From Acidobacteriota bacterium (lineage in GTDB: Bacteria; Acidobacteriota; Terriglobia; Bryobacterales; Bryobacteraceae): a stretch of 49,925 bases of DNA. Shown one piece after another: positions 27,175 to 35,731 of the stretch. The stretch lies in NCBI GenBank assembly GCA_014584705.1, contig JACTMJ010000001.1:1-49925 (forward strand), given 5' to 3'. Both the position numbers and the translations under genes were made by a program. The notes below the pieces were generated by a model. It did not search any database, was not told where the DNA came from, and worked only from the letters and a program-made list of their open reading frames with translations. Positions within the stretch are counted from its first letter, which is position 1; each line of letters opens with the position of its first letter.

Positions 27175-28461
27175 TCAGTCATTATCCGCACGCGCGGGGA
27201 CGGCGTCATCATAGACGGGGAAGGGCGGAACTACCCTTCGGATCACCCCGGCGGCGGATGGCGCGTCGGGGCGAAGCCCATTCCCGATGCAGGCGAAGAA
27301 GCCCGTCATCTGTCCGAACGCCACGTTCCCGATCGCGGCAAAGCCTTCGTCGATCTTCGAATCCGGGGCGGCGTCCGCGCCGATCTCCTCCCCAATGTAC
27401 CGTGGCGTCTCGCCAGGATCGGCAAGAATCGTGGCACAGCCAAGCTCCTTCAGCCTCAGCTCACCCACCAGGTCCGCCGCGTAGCGGGCAGGCCGTCGCG
27501 CCGGTGGAGTAAAGGATACAATCAGAGTCTCGTGATCGAGCGCCGCCATCGGGCCGTGACGCAGGCCCAGGTGGGTCTCGGCCATCGCCACCACGCGGCC
27601 CGCCGTCATCTCGGTCAGTTTGAGCGCCGCTTCCCGGGCCGCGCCATACTGGCAGCCGCTCCCGAGATACACCGCGCGGCGACACTCTGCGTAAGGCAGC
27701 GCTTCCGCCAGCGCAAACATGTCCGCGAACGAGGCCGCAAGGTGCGTGGCGAGCTGCTCCGCCTGGGAAAGATACCGCTCGGGCTCATCGGCATAGCCCA
27801 GCGCCAACGCCGCCAGCGCAAGGCTCGTGAAGCTGGAAGTCATCACCAGGCTCTCGTCGTTCGTGGAGGGGTGCAGCGCTAGCACGGCGGCCCGCGGATC
27901 GCCCGCTACCGGTCGCGCCAAGCGTCCTTCCGGGTTGCACGTAATGTGAAGGAACTGCGTCTCCGGAGCTTCCCTCGCGGCGATGCGAATTGCGGCCACG
28001 CTTTCCGGGCTGTTGCCGGACCGGGCAATCGAAACTAGCAGCACCGGTTCCGGCAGGGGTAGCGCCTCCTTCCCATGCGTGAGCAAATTGCCCGCGGGAA
28101 CCGCCACCACGGGCACACCCAGCCGGACCTGCAACGCCGGGGCCGCGAGTTCCCCCACATAGTGGCTGCTGCCGGACCCCACCATCGCGATCGAACGGAA
28201 CGCCCCCGCGGCGCGGCGCGGAAGGAACTCCGCCTTCACCGCCTCCACCGCCCTCAGGGCCGTATCCGCCCAGACGAAAGGCTGCTGCGCAATTTCGCGC
28301 AAAGTGTGGCCGTGGCCCGAGGCAATGCGCCCCGTCTCCCCATCGGAGAGAAGAACTTCCAATCCCCATCTGGAGCGAAACGCTCCTTCCAGAACCTGGG
28401 AGATCTCGTCGGGATTGGCGCGGGCCGCAAGCGTCCGCAGGGTTTCGAGTGTCGTCGGCAT
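27175..28461 (-). CDS. AgaS-like SIS-domain sugar isomerase/deaminase
   Basis: 428-residue cytoplasmic protein with two SIS domains. The first (about 85-220) has GSGSSHYVGELA and SIARSGNSPES; the second has YLGSGCQYGAAREAALKLTEMTAGRVVAMAETHLGLRHGPMAAL, the substrate-binding and catalytic stretch characteristic of AgaS. AgaS converts galactosamine-6-phosphate to tagatose-6-phosphate with release of ammonia. The neighbouring phosphofructokinase-family kinase (divergent, 118 bases away) fits a tagatose-6-phosphate or fructose-6-phosphate route, although it is not a PfkB-type tagatose kinase. GAGG lies 7 bases before ATG 28461. The exact substrate is inferred. Confidence 0.88.
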   Translation of the reverse strand: MPTTLETLRTLAARANPDEISQVLEGAFRSRWGLEVLLSDGETGRIASGHGHTLREIAQQPFVWADTALRAVEAVKAEFLPRRAAGAFRSIAMVGSGSSHYVGELAAPALQVRLGVPVVAVPAGNLLTHGKEALPLPEPVLLVSIARSGNSPESVAAIRIAAREAPETQFLHITCNPEGRLARPVAGDPRAAVLALHPSTNDESLVMTSSFTSLALAALALGYADEPERYLSQAEQLATHLAASFADMFALAEALPYAECRRAVYLGSGCQYGAAREAALKLTEMTAGRVVAMAETHLGLRHGPMAALDHETLIVSFTPPARRPARYAADLVGELRLKELGCATILADPGETPRYIGEEIGADAAPDSKIDEGFAAIGNVAFGQMTGFFACIGNGLRPDAPSAAGVIRRVVPPFPVYDDAVPARADND

Positions 28462-28579
28462 GGCTAATCCTCTATTTTGCGGCTTTTGCCCGCGCTTTGC
28501 CGGGAATGCCTCGCGCGCGCCGCGGCGCTTCCCGCGCGAAGTTGTCCCACTCCAGCCGCGGCGGCGATGATAGAAGGCG

Positions 28580-29767
28580 ATGGCAATGGAAAATCAACTC
28601 AGCGGCGCTGCCGTCGTCGTTCATGGCGGCGGGCCAACCTCCGTATTGAACGCCAGCCTCTGCGGCATGATCCAGGAAGCGCGCCGGCAGAGCCAGGTCA
28701 CCGCGTTCTATGGCGCGAAGCACGGAGTGCAGGGGATTCTCGATGAGAATTTCTGGGACCTCTTGGCCCAACCGGATCACATCGTATCGGGGCTTCGTGT
28801 TTCTCCCGGCTCGGCCATCGGCTCCTCTCGCATGCGTGTTGCCGACGAACACATCGCCCAGGCGCTCGCGGTCTTTGAGAAGCGCAATATCCGTTTCGCA
28901 TTTGTCGCCGGGGGCAACGGCACCCAGGAGACGGGACTGCGCCTGCTGCGCGCCGCCGAAGCAAAGGGCTATGAACTCCGCGTCCTCGGCATCCCCAAGA
29001 CGGTGGATAACGATCTGGGCAGCACGCTGTTCAGCCCCGGCTACCCCACCGCCGCCCGCTTCTTCGCGCAAGCCTTTCGCGACATCGGCGAAGACAACCG
29101 CTCCCTGCCAACGCCGATCAACGTCATTGAAGTGATCGGGCGCAACGTGGGCTGGGTCGTGGGCGCTTCCGCCCTGGCGCGCGCACGGGAGAACGACCCG
29201 CCCCACCTCATCTATCTGCCGGAGCGCCGCGTGAGCGAAGATCAGCTTTGCGCGGATGTCGAGAGAGTCTACCGCAGGCTCGGCCGCTGCGTCGTCGCCA
29301 TGTGCGAGGGGCAGCGCAACGAAAAGGGCGAACCCTTCGGCGCGGCCTTCCACGCCACCGCGGGCGCGCGGGACCAGTTGGCCGCGAACCTCGCCCATCA
29401 GGTAGCATCGCTGCTCACCGAACGCCTCGGCGTGCGGGCACGAAGTGAGAAGCCCGGCCTGCTGGGCCGCTCGAGCGCGCTAGACGTTGTTCCGTTGGAC
29501 CGCCAAGCATCCTGGCTTTGCGGGCAGCGCGCGATCCATCATGCGGTCGCCGGCATGAGCGGCCGCATGCTCACCATCGAATCGCTCAGCGATGCAGCGG
29601 ACGAGATCGCCATCGGCTCCGCTCCCTTTGAAGCGGTTTCGAGAGCGGAGCACGCACTTGAGGAGACGCATATCCACCCGGACGGCAATGACGTAACGGA
29701 AGCGTTCCTCGCCTACGTGCGTCCGCTGGTCGGGCCGATTCAGCCCCACGTCCGGTTGTATCCCTGA
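28580..29767 (+). CDS. 6-phosphofructokinase (PfkA family) with mixed ATP/PPi signature
   Basis: 395-residue glycolytic kinase acting on fructose-6-phosphate (possibly tagatose-6-phosphate). Motifs: GGGPTSVLNASLCG (16-29), GGNGTQET (111-118) where E. coli has GGDGS, IPKTVDND (138-145) with Lys140 at the place of E. coli Gly124, and catalytic Asp143; VEVIGRN-type segment EVIGRNVGW follows. Gly at 114 is typical of ATP enzymes and Lys140 of pyrophosphate enzymes; trypanosomal ATP-PFK has the same Gly/Lys combination, so the phosphate donor is uncertain. The N in place of D in GGDG is unusual. ATG 28586 is an alternative start with better ribosome-binding-site spacing. It converges with the SDR gene, 11 bases apart. 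Confidence 0.88.
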   Translation: MAMENQLSGAAVVVHGGGPTSVLNASLCGMIQEARRQSQVTAFYGAKHGVQGILDENFWDLLAQPDHIVSGLRVSPGSAIGSSRMRVADEHIAQALAVFEKRNIRFAFVAGGNGTQETGLRLLRAAEAKGYELRVLGIPKTVDNDLGSTLFSPGYPTAARFFAQAFRDIGEDNRSLPTPINVIEVIGRNVGWVVGASALARARENDPPHLIYLPERRVSEDQLCADVERVYRRLGRCVVAMCEGQRNEKGEPFGAAFHATAGARDQLAANLAHQVASLLTERLGVRARSEKPGLLGRSSALDVVPLDRQASWLCGQRAIHHAVAGMSGRMLTIESLSDAADEIAIGSAPFEAVSRAEHALEETHIHPDGNDVTEAFLAYVRPLVGPIQPHVRLYP

Positions 29768-29778
29768 GCGATCGCCGC

Positions 29779-30726
29779 CTACCGCTCGGCCGCGTGCGCC
29801 CGATACCACTCGAACGTGCGGCGTAACCCGTCTTCCAGTTCGAATTGCGGGCGATAGGGAAGCGCGGCCCGGATCGCCGTGATGTCGGCTTGCGAATCCT
29901 TCACATCCCCCGCGCGCGGCTCGGCGTACCGCGCGGGCAGCGTCACTCCAGCGATCCGCTGCAGGGTATCCCAGATCTCGTTGAGCGTGTAGCGATTGCC
30001 ATTGCCCGCATTCAGCAACTTGCCGGAGGCGGACGGTTCCTTCCCGGCGACGCGATTCAGATTGGCCACGTCCTCGACGAAAGTGAAATCCCGGGTTTGC
30101 TGGCCATCACCAAAAATCGTGGGTGCCTGGCCGGTAAGCAGACTCTTCATGAACACGGAGATCACGCCGCTGTACGGGCTGTTGGGGTCTTGCCGCGGCC
30201 CGTAAACGTTGAAGTAGCGCAGCGCCACCGTTTCCAGGCCGAAGCAGGCCTGAAACACCTGCGCGTAGTATTCGCCCATCAGCTTCTGCGCCGCGTAGGG
30301 GGATTTCGGCAGCGGCCGCATCGTCTCCACTTTCGGAAGCACTTCGGTATCGCCGTATGCCGACGAAGAAGCCGCATAAACAACGCGGCGCACCTTCGCA
30401 TCGGCGGCCGCGCGGAACACGCTGAACGTGCCATTCACGTTCACATCGTGTGACGGCACCGGATCGCTGATCGAGCGCGGCACGGAAGGGATCGCCGCCA
30501 GGTGAAACACGACGTCCGCGCCCCGGGCATGCTTCAGCACCGTGTCGTAATCGCGGATATCGGCCACCACCAGCGAAATACGCTCCAGCACCTCGGCGAG
30601 ATTCGCTCGCTTGCCGGAAAGCAGGTTGTCGATCGCCACCACCTCGGCATCGGCTTCCTGCAGCAACTCCCTTACCGTGGCGGATCCGATAAAACCGGCG
30701 CCCCCTGTTACAACGTACTTTGGCAT
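29779..30726 (-). CDS. NAD-dependent epimerase/dehydratase (extended SDR, GalE/WbpP-like)
   Basis: 315-residue cytoplasmic nucleotide-sugar enzyme. Rossmann motif GGAGFIGS (8-15), AIDNLLSGKRANL, the catalytic Ser/Tyr/Lys set in AASSSAYGD and YAAQKLMGEYY, and the VYGPRQDPNSPYSGVI and GDGQQTRDFTFVEDVA segments typical of UDP-hexose/UDP-N-acetylhexosamine 4-epimerases. It probably supplies sugars for surface polysaccharide. AAGGA lies 7 bases before the ATG. It follows the TIM-barrel isomerase by 8 bases, so the two form one operon; the upstream GT2-methyltransferase gene may belong to it too. Confidence 0.9.
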   Translation of the reverse strand: MPKYVVTGGAGFIGSATVRELLQEADAEVVAIDNLLSGKRANLAEVLERISLVVADIRDYDTVLKHARGADVVFHLAAIPSVPRSISDPVPSHDVNVNGTFSVFRAAADAKVRRVVYAASSSAYGDTEVLPKVETMRPLPKSPYAAQKLMGEYYAQVFQACFGLETVALRYFNVYGPRQDPNSPYSGVISVFMKSLLTGQAPTIFGDGQQTRDFTFVEDVANLNRVAGKEPSASGKLLNAGNGNRYTLNEIWDTLQRIAGVTLPARYAEPRAGDVKDSQADITAIRAALPYRPQFELEDGLRRTFEWYRAHAAER

Positions 30727-30734
30727 GCTAATCC

Positions 30735-31574
30735 TTAACCCGCCACCTTCGCATATTCCGCATTCAGATAATCGATCGATTCTTTGGCGATCTTCTCCGC
30801 GCCCGGCTTAAAATCGAACGCTTCGAGACTCACGAAGCCCTTATAGTTCCGCGCCGCCAGCACATTCAGCACGGGCTTGAAATCATAGTCCGCCGTCCCC
30901 GGATGGCCGCCGTTCATCTCGTTCACATGCACGTGCTCGATATACGGGAAGTACTCCTCCACCAGTTCGGCGTGCGGCCGTTCCTCCAGCACCGCGTTGT
31001 GCGTGTCGAACATCGTCCGTATCGCGGGGCTGCCAATCGAATTGACGATAGAGACGGCTTCCTCCAGCGTCTCCACCACATCGCACTGGTCTTTCGGGAG
31101 CGCCTCCACCAGAATACGCACATCCCGTTGCTCCGCGTGCGGCGCAACCCAGGCCAGCAGATCCCGGTAATGTTTCGTGGCTTCCTTCGCGCTCAAACCG
31201 CCGGTGGTCGCACGCTGCGCGGGGGAACCGAACACCATCACGCCGCGCGGCCCGAGATCCGCGCACAGCGAGACCAGATCGTGAATGTGCTGCCAGCTTC
31301 GCTCGCGCAGCGCCTTGTCCGGCGTCGTCACATGCAGGCCTTTGGGCGCCACCATCAGCCAGTGCAAGCCCGCGAATACGAGGCCTTCTTCCCGGATGAT
31401 CTTCGCGTACTCCCGGCGGGCGTCCGCGGAAATGCTCGCGGGGTTCTCGGATAGCGTGAAGGGCGCAATCTCGATCCCCTCGTACCCGAACTTACGCATG
31501 GAGCGGCAACTCTCCGCGAAGTCCCAGCCCTGATAAATCTCGTTGCAAATCACGTGCCGCAACTTAAAACTCAT
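30735..31574 (-). CDS. sugar isomerase/epimerase (xylose isomerase-like TIM barrel)
   Basis: 279-residue cytoplasmic protein. FGYEGIEIAPFTL, VFAGLHWLMVAPKG, RILVEALPKDQCDVV, TMFDTHNAVLEE, IEHVHVNEMNGGHPG and GFVSLEAFDF form the beta/alpha barrel with the Glu, Asp, His, Glu metal ligands used by ketose 3-epimerases (D-psicose/tagatose 3-epimerase branch). It is unusually distinct from the two barrels in the 13.8-19.6 kb operon, so the three are not recent duplicates. GGAGGGAG precedes ATG 31574. Coupled with the downstream SDR epimerase. Confidence 0.9.
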   Translation of the reverse strand: MSFKLRHVICNEIYQGWDFAESCRSMRKFGYEGIEIAPFTLSENPASISADARREYAKIIREEGLVFAGLHWLMVAPKGLHVTTPDKALRERSWQHIHDLVSLCADLGPRGVMVFGSPAQRATTGGLSAKEATKHYRDLLAWVAPHAEQRDVRILVEALPKDQCDVVETLEEAVSIVNSIGSPAIRTMFDTHNAVLEERPHAELVEEYFPYIEHVHVNEMNGGHPGTADYDFKPVLNVLAARNYKGFVSLEAFDFKPGAEKIAKESIDYLNAEYAKVAG

Positions 31575-31640
31575 TCCGCGAATCTCCCTCCGCTCGCATC
31601 GTCTTTCATCGGTTAACTGAGATCATTCGGCCAGCGGCCG

Positions 31641-33113
31641 TCAGTTCGAAGTCGCCGCCATTTCCTCGATGGTTTGCCCCGCGGCCGTCCGTGGTCGCTT
31701 CGCACCGGCATCCAATTCCGCCGCGACAATCAGCGATAAGCCCGGCCATGGCATCAGCCGGTCCAGCCGCCGCCACAGCCACATCGATTTATCGAACAAC
31801 TTCAATGTAACTTTAGCCACCCGCCTTCGATGAAGTATCTTTCCGTAAATCCACCAGGAAAGCGATCCCACACGATTGAACTCTCTCACCGCCACCGGCC
31901 GCAACCCGGCTTCCGCCATCATGCCCGTCAGTTCCCGCCGCTCAAACCGCCGCAAATGGCCCAGTGGTTTATCAATGCTGCCGAACAGCGCCTTCTTGTG
32001 CGGCACCAATGCCACCACGCGCGCGCCCGGATGCAATACACCGGCAATTGCCTTGAGCGTAGCGGTGGGGTCGCTCTCAAACTCCAGCACGTTCAGGCAC
32101 ACCACGGAATCGAACGCCTCCGCGAAGGGCTCAAAGCTCTGCGGATCGCCCGGATTGATCTCCGCCACCTGCACGTTGGGCGTGCGCAGAAAGCGGTTCT
32201 CGAGCGCGTGCAGCATCAGCGGATCTTTGTCCGAGACCACGTAGCGAAGCCGCTTCGCCATCAGTTGGGAACTCAAGTGGCCGGTGCCCGCCCGCAGCTC
32301 AAGTACCGCATCTCCAAGATACGGAGTCACCTGGTCCCCGATCCAGCGGAGATATTGCGGCGTGCCCGCGAGATTGTTCAGGAGCAGTCGCCCGTACGGA
32401 GCGGTATAGAGGTCGTCGATCAGCCAGAAGCGCAGGATCGTGCTCAGCGCCTGCACGCCGTCCTTCCAGTTGATCTTCTTGCCTTCCTCGTAGCTGCGCC
32501 CGTGGTAGCTGATCGGCACTTCGTAAATGCGCAGCTTCCGCTTCGACGCCTTCATCGTGATCTCGGGCTCGAAGCCAAAGCGGTCCGAACGGATCGGAAT
32601 GCTCTTCAGCAAATCGGTGCGGAACACTTTGTAACAGGTCTCCATATCGGTCAGATTCAGATTGGAGAACATGTTCGAAATCAGCGTGAGCGTCGCGTTC
32701 ATTTTCGAATGCCAGAACGGGAGAATGCGCGTGCGTTCGCTCCCCCGGTAGCGGCTTCCGAAAACAGCGTCCGCGCGGCCATCCAGCAGGGGCTTCAGCA
32801 ACAGCGGATACTCGTTCGGGTCGTATTCAAGATCGGCGTCCTGCACCAGGCAGAAATCCCCGGTCGCATACCGGATCGCGGTGCGGATGGCTGCGCCCTT
32901 GCCCTGGTTCTTCTCGTGCCGGTAGAGGCGGATTTCCGGGTGCGCCCCGGCAAGCCTCCGCAGGATGTCCCAGGTGCCATCGGTGGAGCAATCGTCCACC
33001 ATAATCAACTCCCGCTCCATCTGCTCCGGCAGCGGCGCTCGCAGCACTTGCTGAACGCTGGTTTCCAGCACAATCCGCTCGTTGTAGACCGGGATGAGGA
33101 TGGAGAGTTTCAT
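31641..33113 (-). CDS. bifunctional GT2 glycosyltransferase - SAM methyltransferase fusion
   Basis: 490 residues. The first about 245 form a DPM1-like GT2 domain: SILIPVYNE, MVDDCSTDGTWDIL, KNQGKGAAIRTAI, DADLEYDPNEYP (DxD-type metal site) and the ETCYKVFRTDLLKSI/FGFEPEI segment. From about 265 a class I methyltransferase domain follows, with AVLELRAGTGHLSSQLM as SAM site (ELRAGTG instead of the usual ExGxGxG), VSDKDPLML, and VVCLNVLEFESDPTATLKAI. A short basic C-terminal tail ends the protein. GT2-methyltransferase fusions usually modify polyprenyl-linked or surface sugars. Membrane anchoring segments are not seen. It lies upstream of the isomerase/SDR pair on the same strand. Confidence 0.9.
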   Translation of the reverse strand: MKLSILIPVYNERIVLETSVQQVLRAPLPEQMERELIMVDDCSTDGTWDILRRLAGAHPEIRLYRHEKNQGKGAAIRTAIRYATGDFCLVQDADLEYDPNEYPLLLKPLLDGRADAVFGSRYRGSERTRILPFWHSKMNATLTLISNMFSNLNLTDMETCYKVFRTDLLKSIPIRSDRFGFEPEITMKASKRKLRIYEVPISYHGRSYEEGKKINWKDGVQALSTILRFWLIDDLYTAPYGRLLLNNLAGTPQYLRWIGDQVTPYLGDAVLELRAGTGHLSSQLMAKRLRYVVSDKDPLMLHALENRFLRTPNVQVAEINPGDPQSFEPFAEAFDSVVCLNVLEFESDPTATLKAIAGVLHPGARVVALVPHKKALFGSIDKPLGHLRRFERRELTGMMAEAGLRPVAVREFNRVGSLSWWIYGKILHRRRVAKVTLKLFDKSMWLWRRLDRLMPWPGLSLIVAAELDAGAKRPRTAAGQTIEEMAATSN

Positions 33114-33206
33114 CGGCTGGTGAATCTCTTATTCTAGGCTAAAAGCCCCGACCGCCCCGGTCGAACCTCCTTGCCTCGCCGCTGTCTGTAACCGATCTCC
33201 ATAGGG

Positions 33207-35216
33207 TTAGACAATCGGGTTCTTCGCATAGGCGCGAATCTCAAACACGCGAGCGAGTGGGTCTCCGTTTGTCTTTGAAATCAGCACCCGGAGCCGCTCC
33301 GCCGGCCGCGCCTCGAACGCCACGCGATTCAGCCGTTGGTGGTTCCCCTCCACTTTCGCCACGGTCTCATACGCCGATGCGCCGGGCCGCTTCACCTGGA
33401 CTTCGTAATCGCGCACCGTTTCGGGTTGCGGTGCGCGGATGATCGTGCGCGTCATAGAGTCGTTGGCCGTCAGTGTGAGCTCCCGTTGGAAGCCCGTATC
33501 GAAGGTCAATTGCACCCACCCCACAGGCTGCGGCTGCTTCCAGGACAGCTCAATCCAAACCGGCCCCGCGCCCATACTCGCGGCCCAATGGTGGAAGGCC
33601 AAAGGGCTGTTCGCCGTCTTCGGAATATCGCGGACCATCCCGTTCAGCACCTTCGCCGCTTCCCGGCCCTCCTCGTGGCCGCTGGCCTCGGCCGTCGCCG
33701 TCCGCGCGAGGTCGAGCGGGTCCTCGTTCTTCACCCGCATGATGGTCTGGTCGTCGCGCAGCAGCGCCTGTTGCAGTCGCGCCAGCCGGGGCTTCTCCTG
33801 GCGAATCTTTCGCGGCGTCACACCTTCCTTCACGCACTGCGCCGCGGCTGTCCCCGCGGCCTGCCCAAGCACCGCGCAGGTCGCCATCACCCGCGTCGAA
33901 GAGAAGGCCACGTGCGTTGCGCTGGCATTGCGCCCGGCCATCATCAGGTTCTCAATGTTCCGGCTGTACAGCGTGGAATACGGAATATTGAACACTTCCT
34001 TCGTGCGGATCTGCTGCGCCGGGGCAAGGTCCGCGCGATCGAATCCGCCCGGCGGGTGATCGTCCATCGGCCAGCCGCCGATCGCCACCGCATCCTCGAA
34101 GTGGCCGCCGTCTTCGAGATCCTGCTGCTTCAACGTCGAATCCCCCACCAGACGGCGGCTCTCCCGCTTGCCCGGCACCATGCCCACCCAGTCGAGCGCC
34201 CAGCGCCGCGAGTTCGGATGATCGCCGCTGTTCTTGATGTAGTCCCAAACGCCCATCACGATGGCGAGCAGCTCGAAGCGAATCCGCTCGTTATCGTGGA
34301 TCGTGTTTAGCTGTCCACCCCATTCAATCCACCAGTAGCCGTATTCCCAGAATTCCGTGCCGCGGTGCTTCAAGTGTTCCCGCGTCACCTTGCGTGCCCA
34401 CTTGGGCGGCGTGAAGGGCATCACCTTGTCATAGAGCTTGGATGTAAACAGAATGCTGTTGCCCATCGTCTCCGCGTCGGGCTTCTCCGGAGCCAGGCTC
34501 TCTCCGAACTGGCTCCGCGCTTCCCGTCCATACCCGCTCTCCGCCCCCGCTTCGAGACCCAGGCGGCTATCTCCCGTGCAATCGAGAAAGACTTTCGCGG
34601 AGATCCGGTAGAGATGCTCCGTTTTGTCGCAGCGCACCATCACGCGCTCGATTCTGCCGCCCTTGGTTTCCGCCGAGTAGAGCGCCGCATCGAGCAGCAG
34701 GGTCAAGTTCGGTTCGGAGACGCACTTGTCGTAAAGCAGCAGGTCCCACATCTCCCAGCAGCGCTGCGGATTGTTCGCCGCATCGTCCAGCCGCAGTTCT
34801 TCGATTAACCCTCCCTCGCGCCAGCCGGGGCGACCCTTGTGGCAGTTCGCGCCCACGATGTGCATCTTCACTTCACTCGAAGAATTGCCGCCCAGCCGGG
34901 AACGATCCTGCACCAGAATCACTTTCGCCCCGTGACGCGCGGCCGAGATGGCCGCGTTCACGCCCGCCGGTCCGCCGCCCGCCACGAACACGTCGCACGC
35001 AAGATCGAGAAGCCGCATGTTCGGTTCCGGAGAAGCCAGTCGCCGGTCCCCGGAAAGCGGCTCAATCATGCGGATGATCCGCTGCGCTTCCGCCGTCCGG
35101 GCCGCCGTCTCCGCGGCGCTCGCATTCCCGCCGGCCGTGCCCAGGCCCTGCGCGTTTACGTACACCGAATAGCCGGTAAAGGCGGCCGCCGTGCGGAACA
35201 GTTCCCGTCGTTTCAT
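33207..35216 (-). CDS. exported FAD-dependent oxidoreductase with C-terminal carbohydrate-binding-like domain
   Basis: 669 residues. A Tat-like signal (KRRELFRTAAAFTGYSVYVNA) precedes the FAD domain: DVFVAGGGPAGVNAAISAARHGAKVILVQ with GxGxxG, then RLGGNSSSEVKM, CTGDSRLGLEAG and MMAGRNASATHVAFSSTRVMATCAVLGQAAGTAAA. This is the FAD_oxidored family (PF12831-like), often found with polysaccharide or lactone degradation. The C-terminal about 150 residues look like a discoidin-type beta-sandwich (IELSWKQPQPVGWVQLTFDT). ATG 35216 is chosen over 35246 by a GGAGAG upstream. It follows the pentaheme cytochrome by 60 bases and may be cotranscribed; together they suggest periplasmic electron transfer. 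Confidence 0.9.
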   Translation of the reverse strand: MKRRELFRTAAAFTGYSVYVNAQGLGTAGGNASAAETAARTAEAQRIIRMIEPLSGDRRLASPEPNMRLLDLACDVFVAGGGPAGVNAAISAARHGAKVILVQDRSRLGGNSSSEVKMHIVGANCHKGRPGWREGGLIEELRLDDAANNPQRCWEMWDLLLYDKCVSEPNLTLLLDAALYSAETKGGRIERVMVRCDKTEHLYRISAKVFLDCTGDSRLGLEAGAESGYGREARSQFGESLAPEKPDAETMGNSILFTSKLYDKVMPFTPPKWARKVTREHLKHRGTEFWEYGYWWIEWGGQLNTIHDNERIRFELLAIVMGVWDYIKNSGDHPNSRRWALDWVGMVPGKRESRRLVGDSTLKQQDLEDGGHFEDAVAIGGWPMDDHPPGGFDRADLAPAQQIRTKEVFNIPYSTLYSRNIENLMMAGRNASATHVAFSSTRVMATCAVLGQAAGTAAAQCVKEGVTPRKIRQEKPRLARLQQALLRDDQTIMRVKNEDPLDLARTATAEASGHEEGREAAKVLNGMVRDIPKTANSPLAFHHWAASMGAGPVWIELSWKQPQPVGWVQLTFDTGFQRELTLTANDSMTRTIIRAPQPETVRDYEVQVKRPGASAYETVAKVEGNHQRLNRVAFEARPAERLRVLISKTNGDPLARVFEIRAYAKNPIV

Positions 35217-35276
35217 GGCATTCTCTCCATCCGCGCATGGGCGCAAGAACGATTATTTCAGACTTGCCGGGCTTCG

Positions 35277-35723
35277 CTATTGCCCGATCTCGTGGCAGAT
35301 GAAGCACTCCGTGGAAGCCTTCGTTTCCCGGTGGCAATCCACGCACATCTTCATCGTGGGCGGTACGGCCAGCGTCACCGTGGCCATCGAGTTCACATCG
35401 CCGTGGCAGCGCGCACACTCCGCCTTCGCGTCCGTATGCACCTTGTGGCTGAAGAAGACGAAGTCCGGCAGCCGATAAATGCGTTTCGTCGGGAACTTGG
35501 TTTGCGCGGCGGTGAACGCCGTGTGGCAGACCTTGCATTCCGCTTCGCCCGGGAAACCCGCCGCCACGCCCTTCCCCGCCACCGCATGGCATTTCGTACA
35601 CGGCATCCGCAGCACGGCGTGCGTCTTGTGGCTGAACTGGGGCGCATCCGCGCCGGCCCTAGCGGTGCGCGCCGTCCACATCGCCAGCAACGCCAAACAG
35701 ATAACCGGAATCGTGCGAATCAT
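35277..35723 (-). CDS. periplasmic pentaheme c-type cytochrome
   Basis: 148 residues (from ATG 35723; the GTG at 35735 is an alternative start). After a signal peptide (IRTIPVICLALLAMWTARTARA) there are five CxxCH haem motifs: CTKCH, CKVCH, CARCH, CVDCH and CFICH, with free FSHKTH and FSHKVH histidines that can serve as distal ligands, as in class III/c7-type multihaem cytochromes. It is a likely electron acceptor for the adjacent PQQ dehydrogenase, whose TGA stop overlaps the possible GTG start as GTGA, a coupling arrangement. Haem attachment and small size are seen; the partner is inferred. Confidence 0.92.
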   Translation of the reverse strand: MIRTIPVICLALLAMWTARTARAGADAPQFSHKTHAVLRMPCTKCHAVAGKGVAAGFPGEAECKVCHTAFTAAQTKFPTKRIYRLPDFVFFSHKVHTDAKAECARCHGDVNSMATVTLAVPPTMKMCVDCHRETKASTECFICHEIGQ

Positions 35724-35731
35724 GGTCTCGT

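Noticed and set aside
31830-33137. 435-residue plus-strand frame opposite the GT2 fusion
   Set aside because: Shadow frame rich in Arg/His/Gln; all motifs are on the minus strand.
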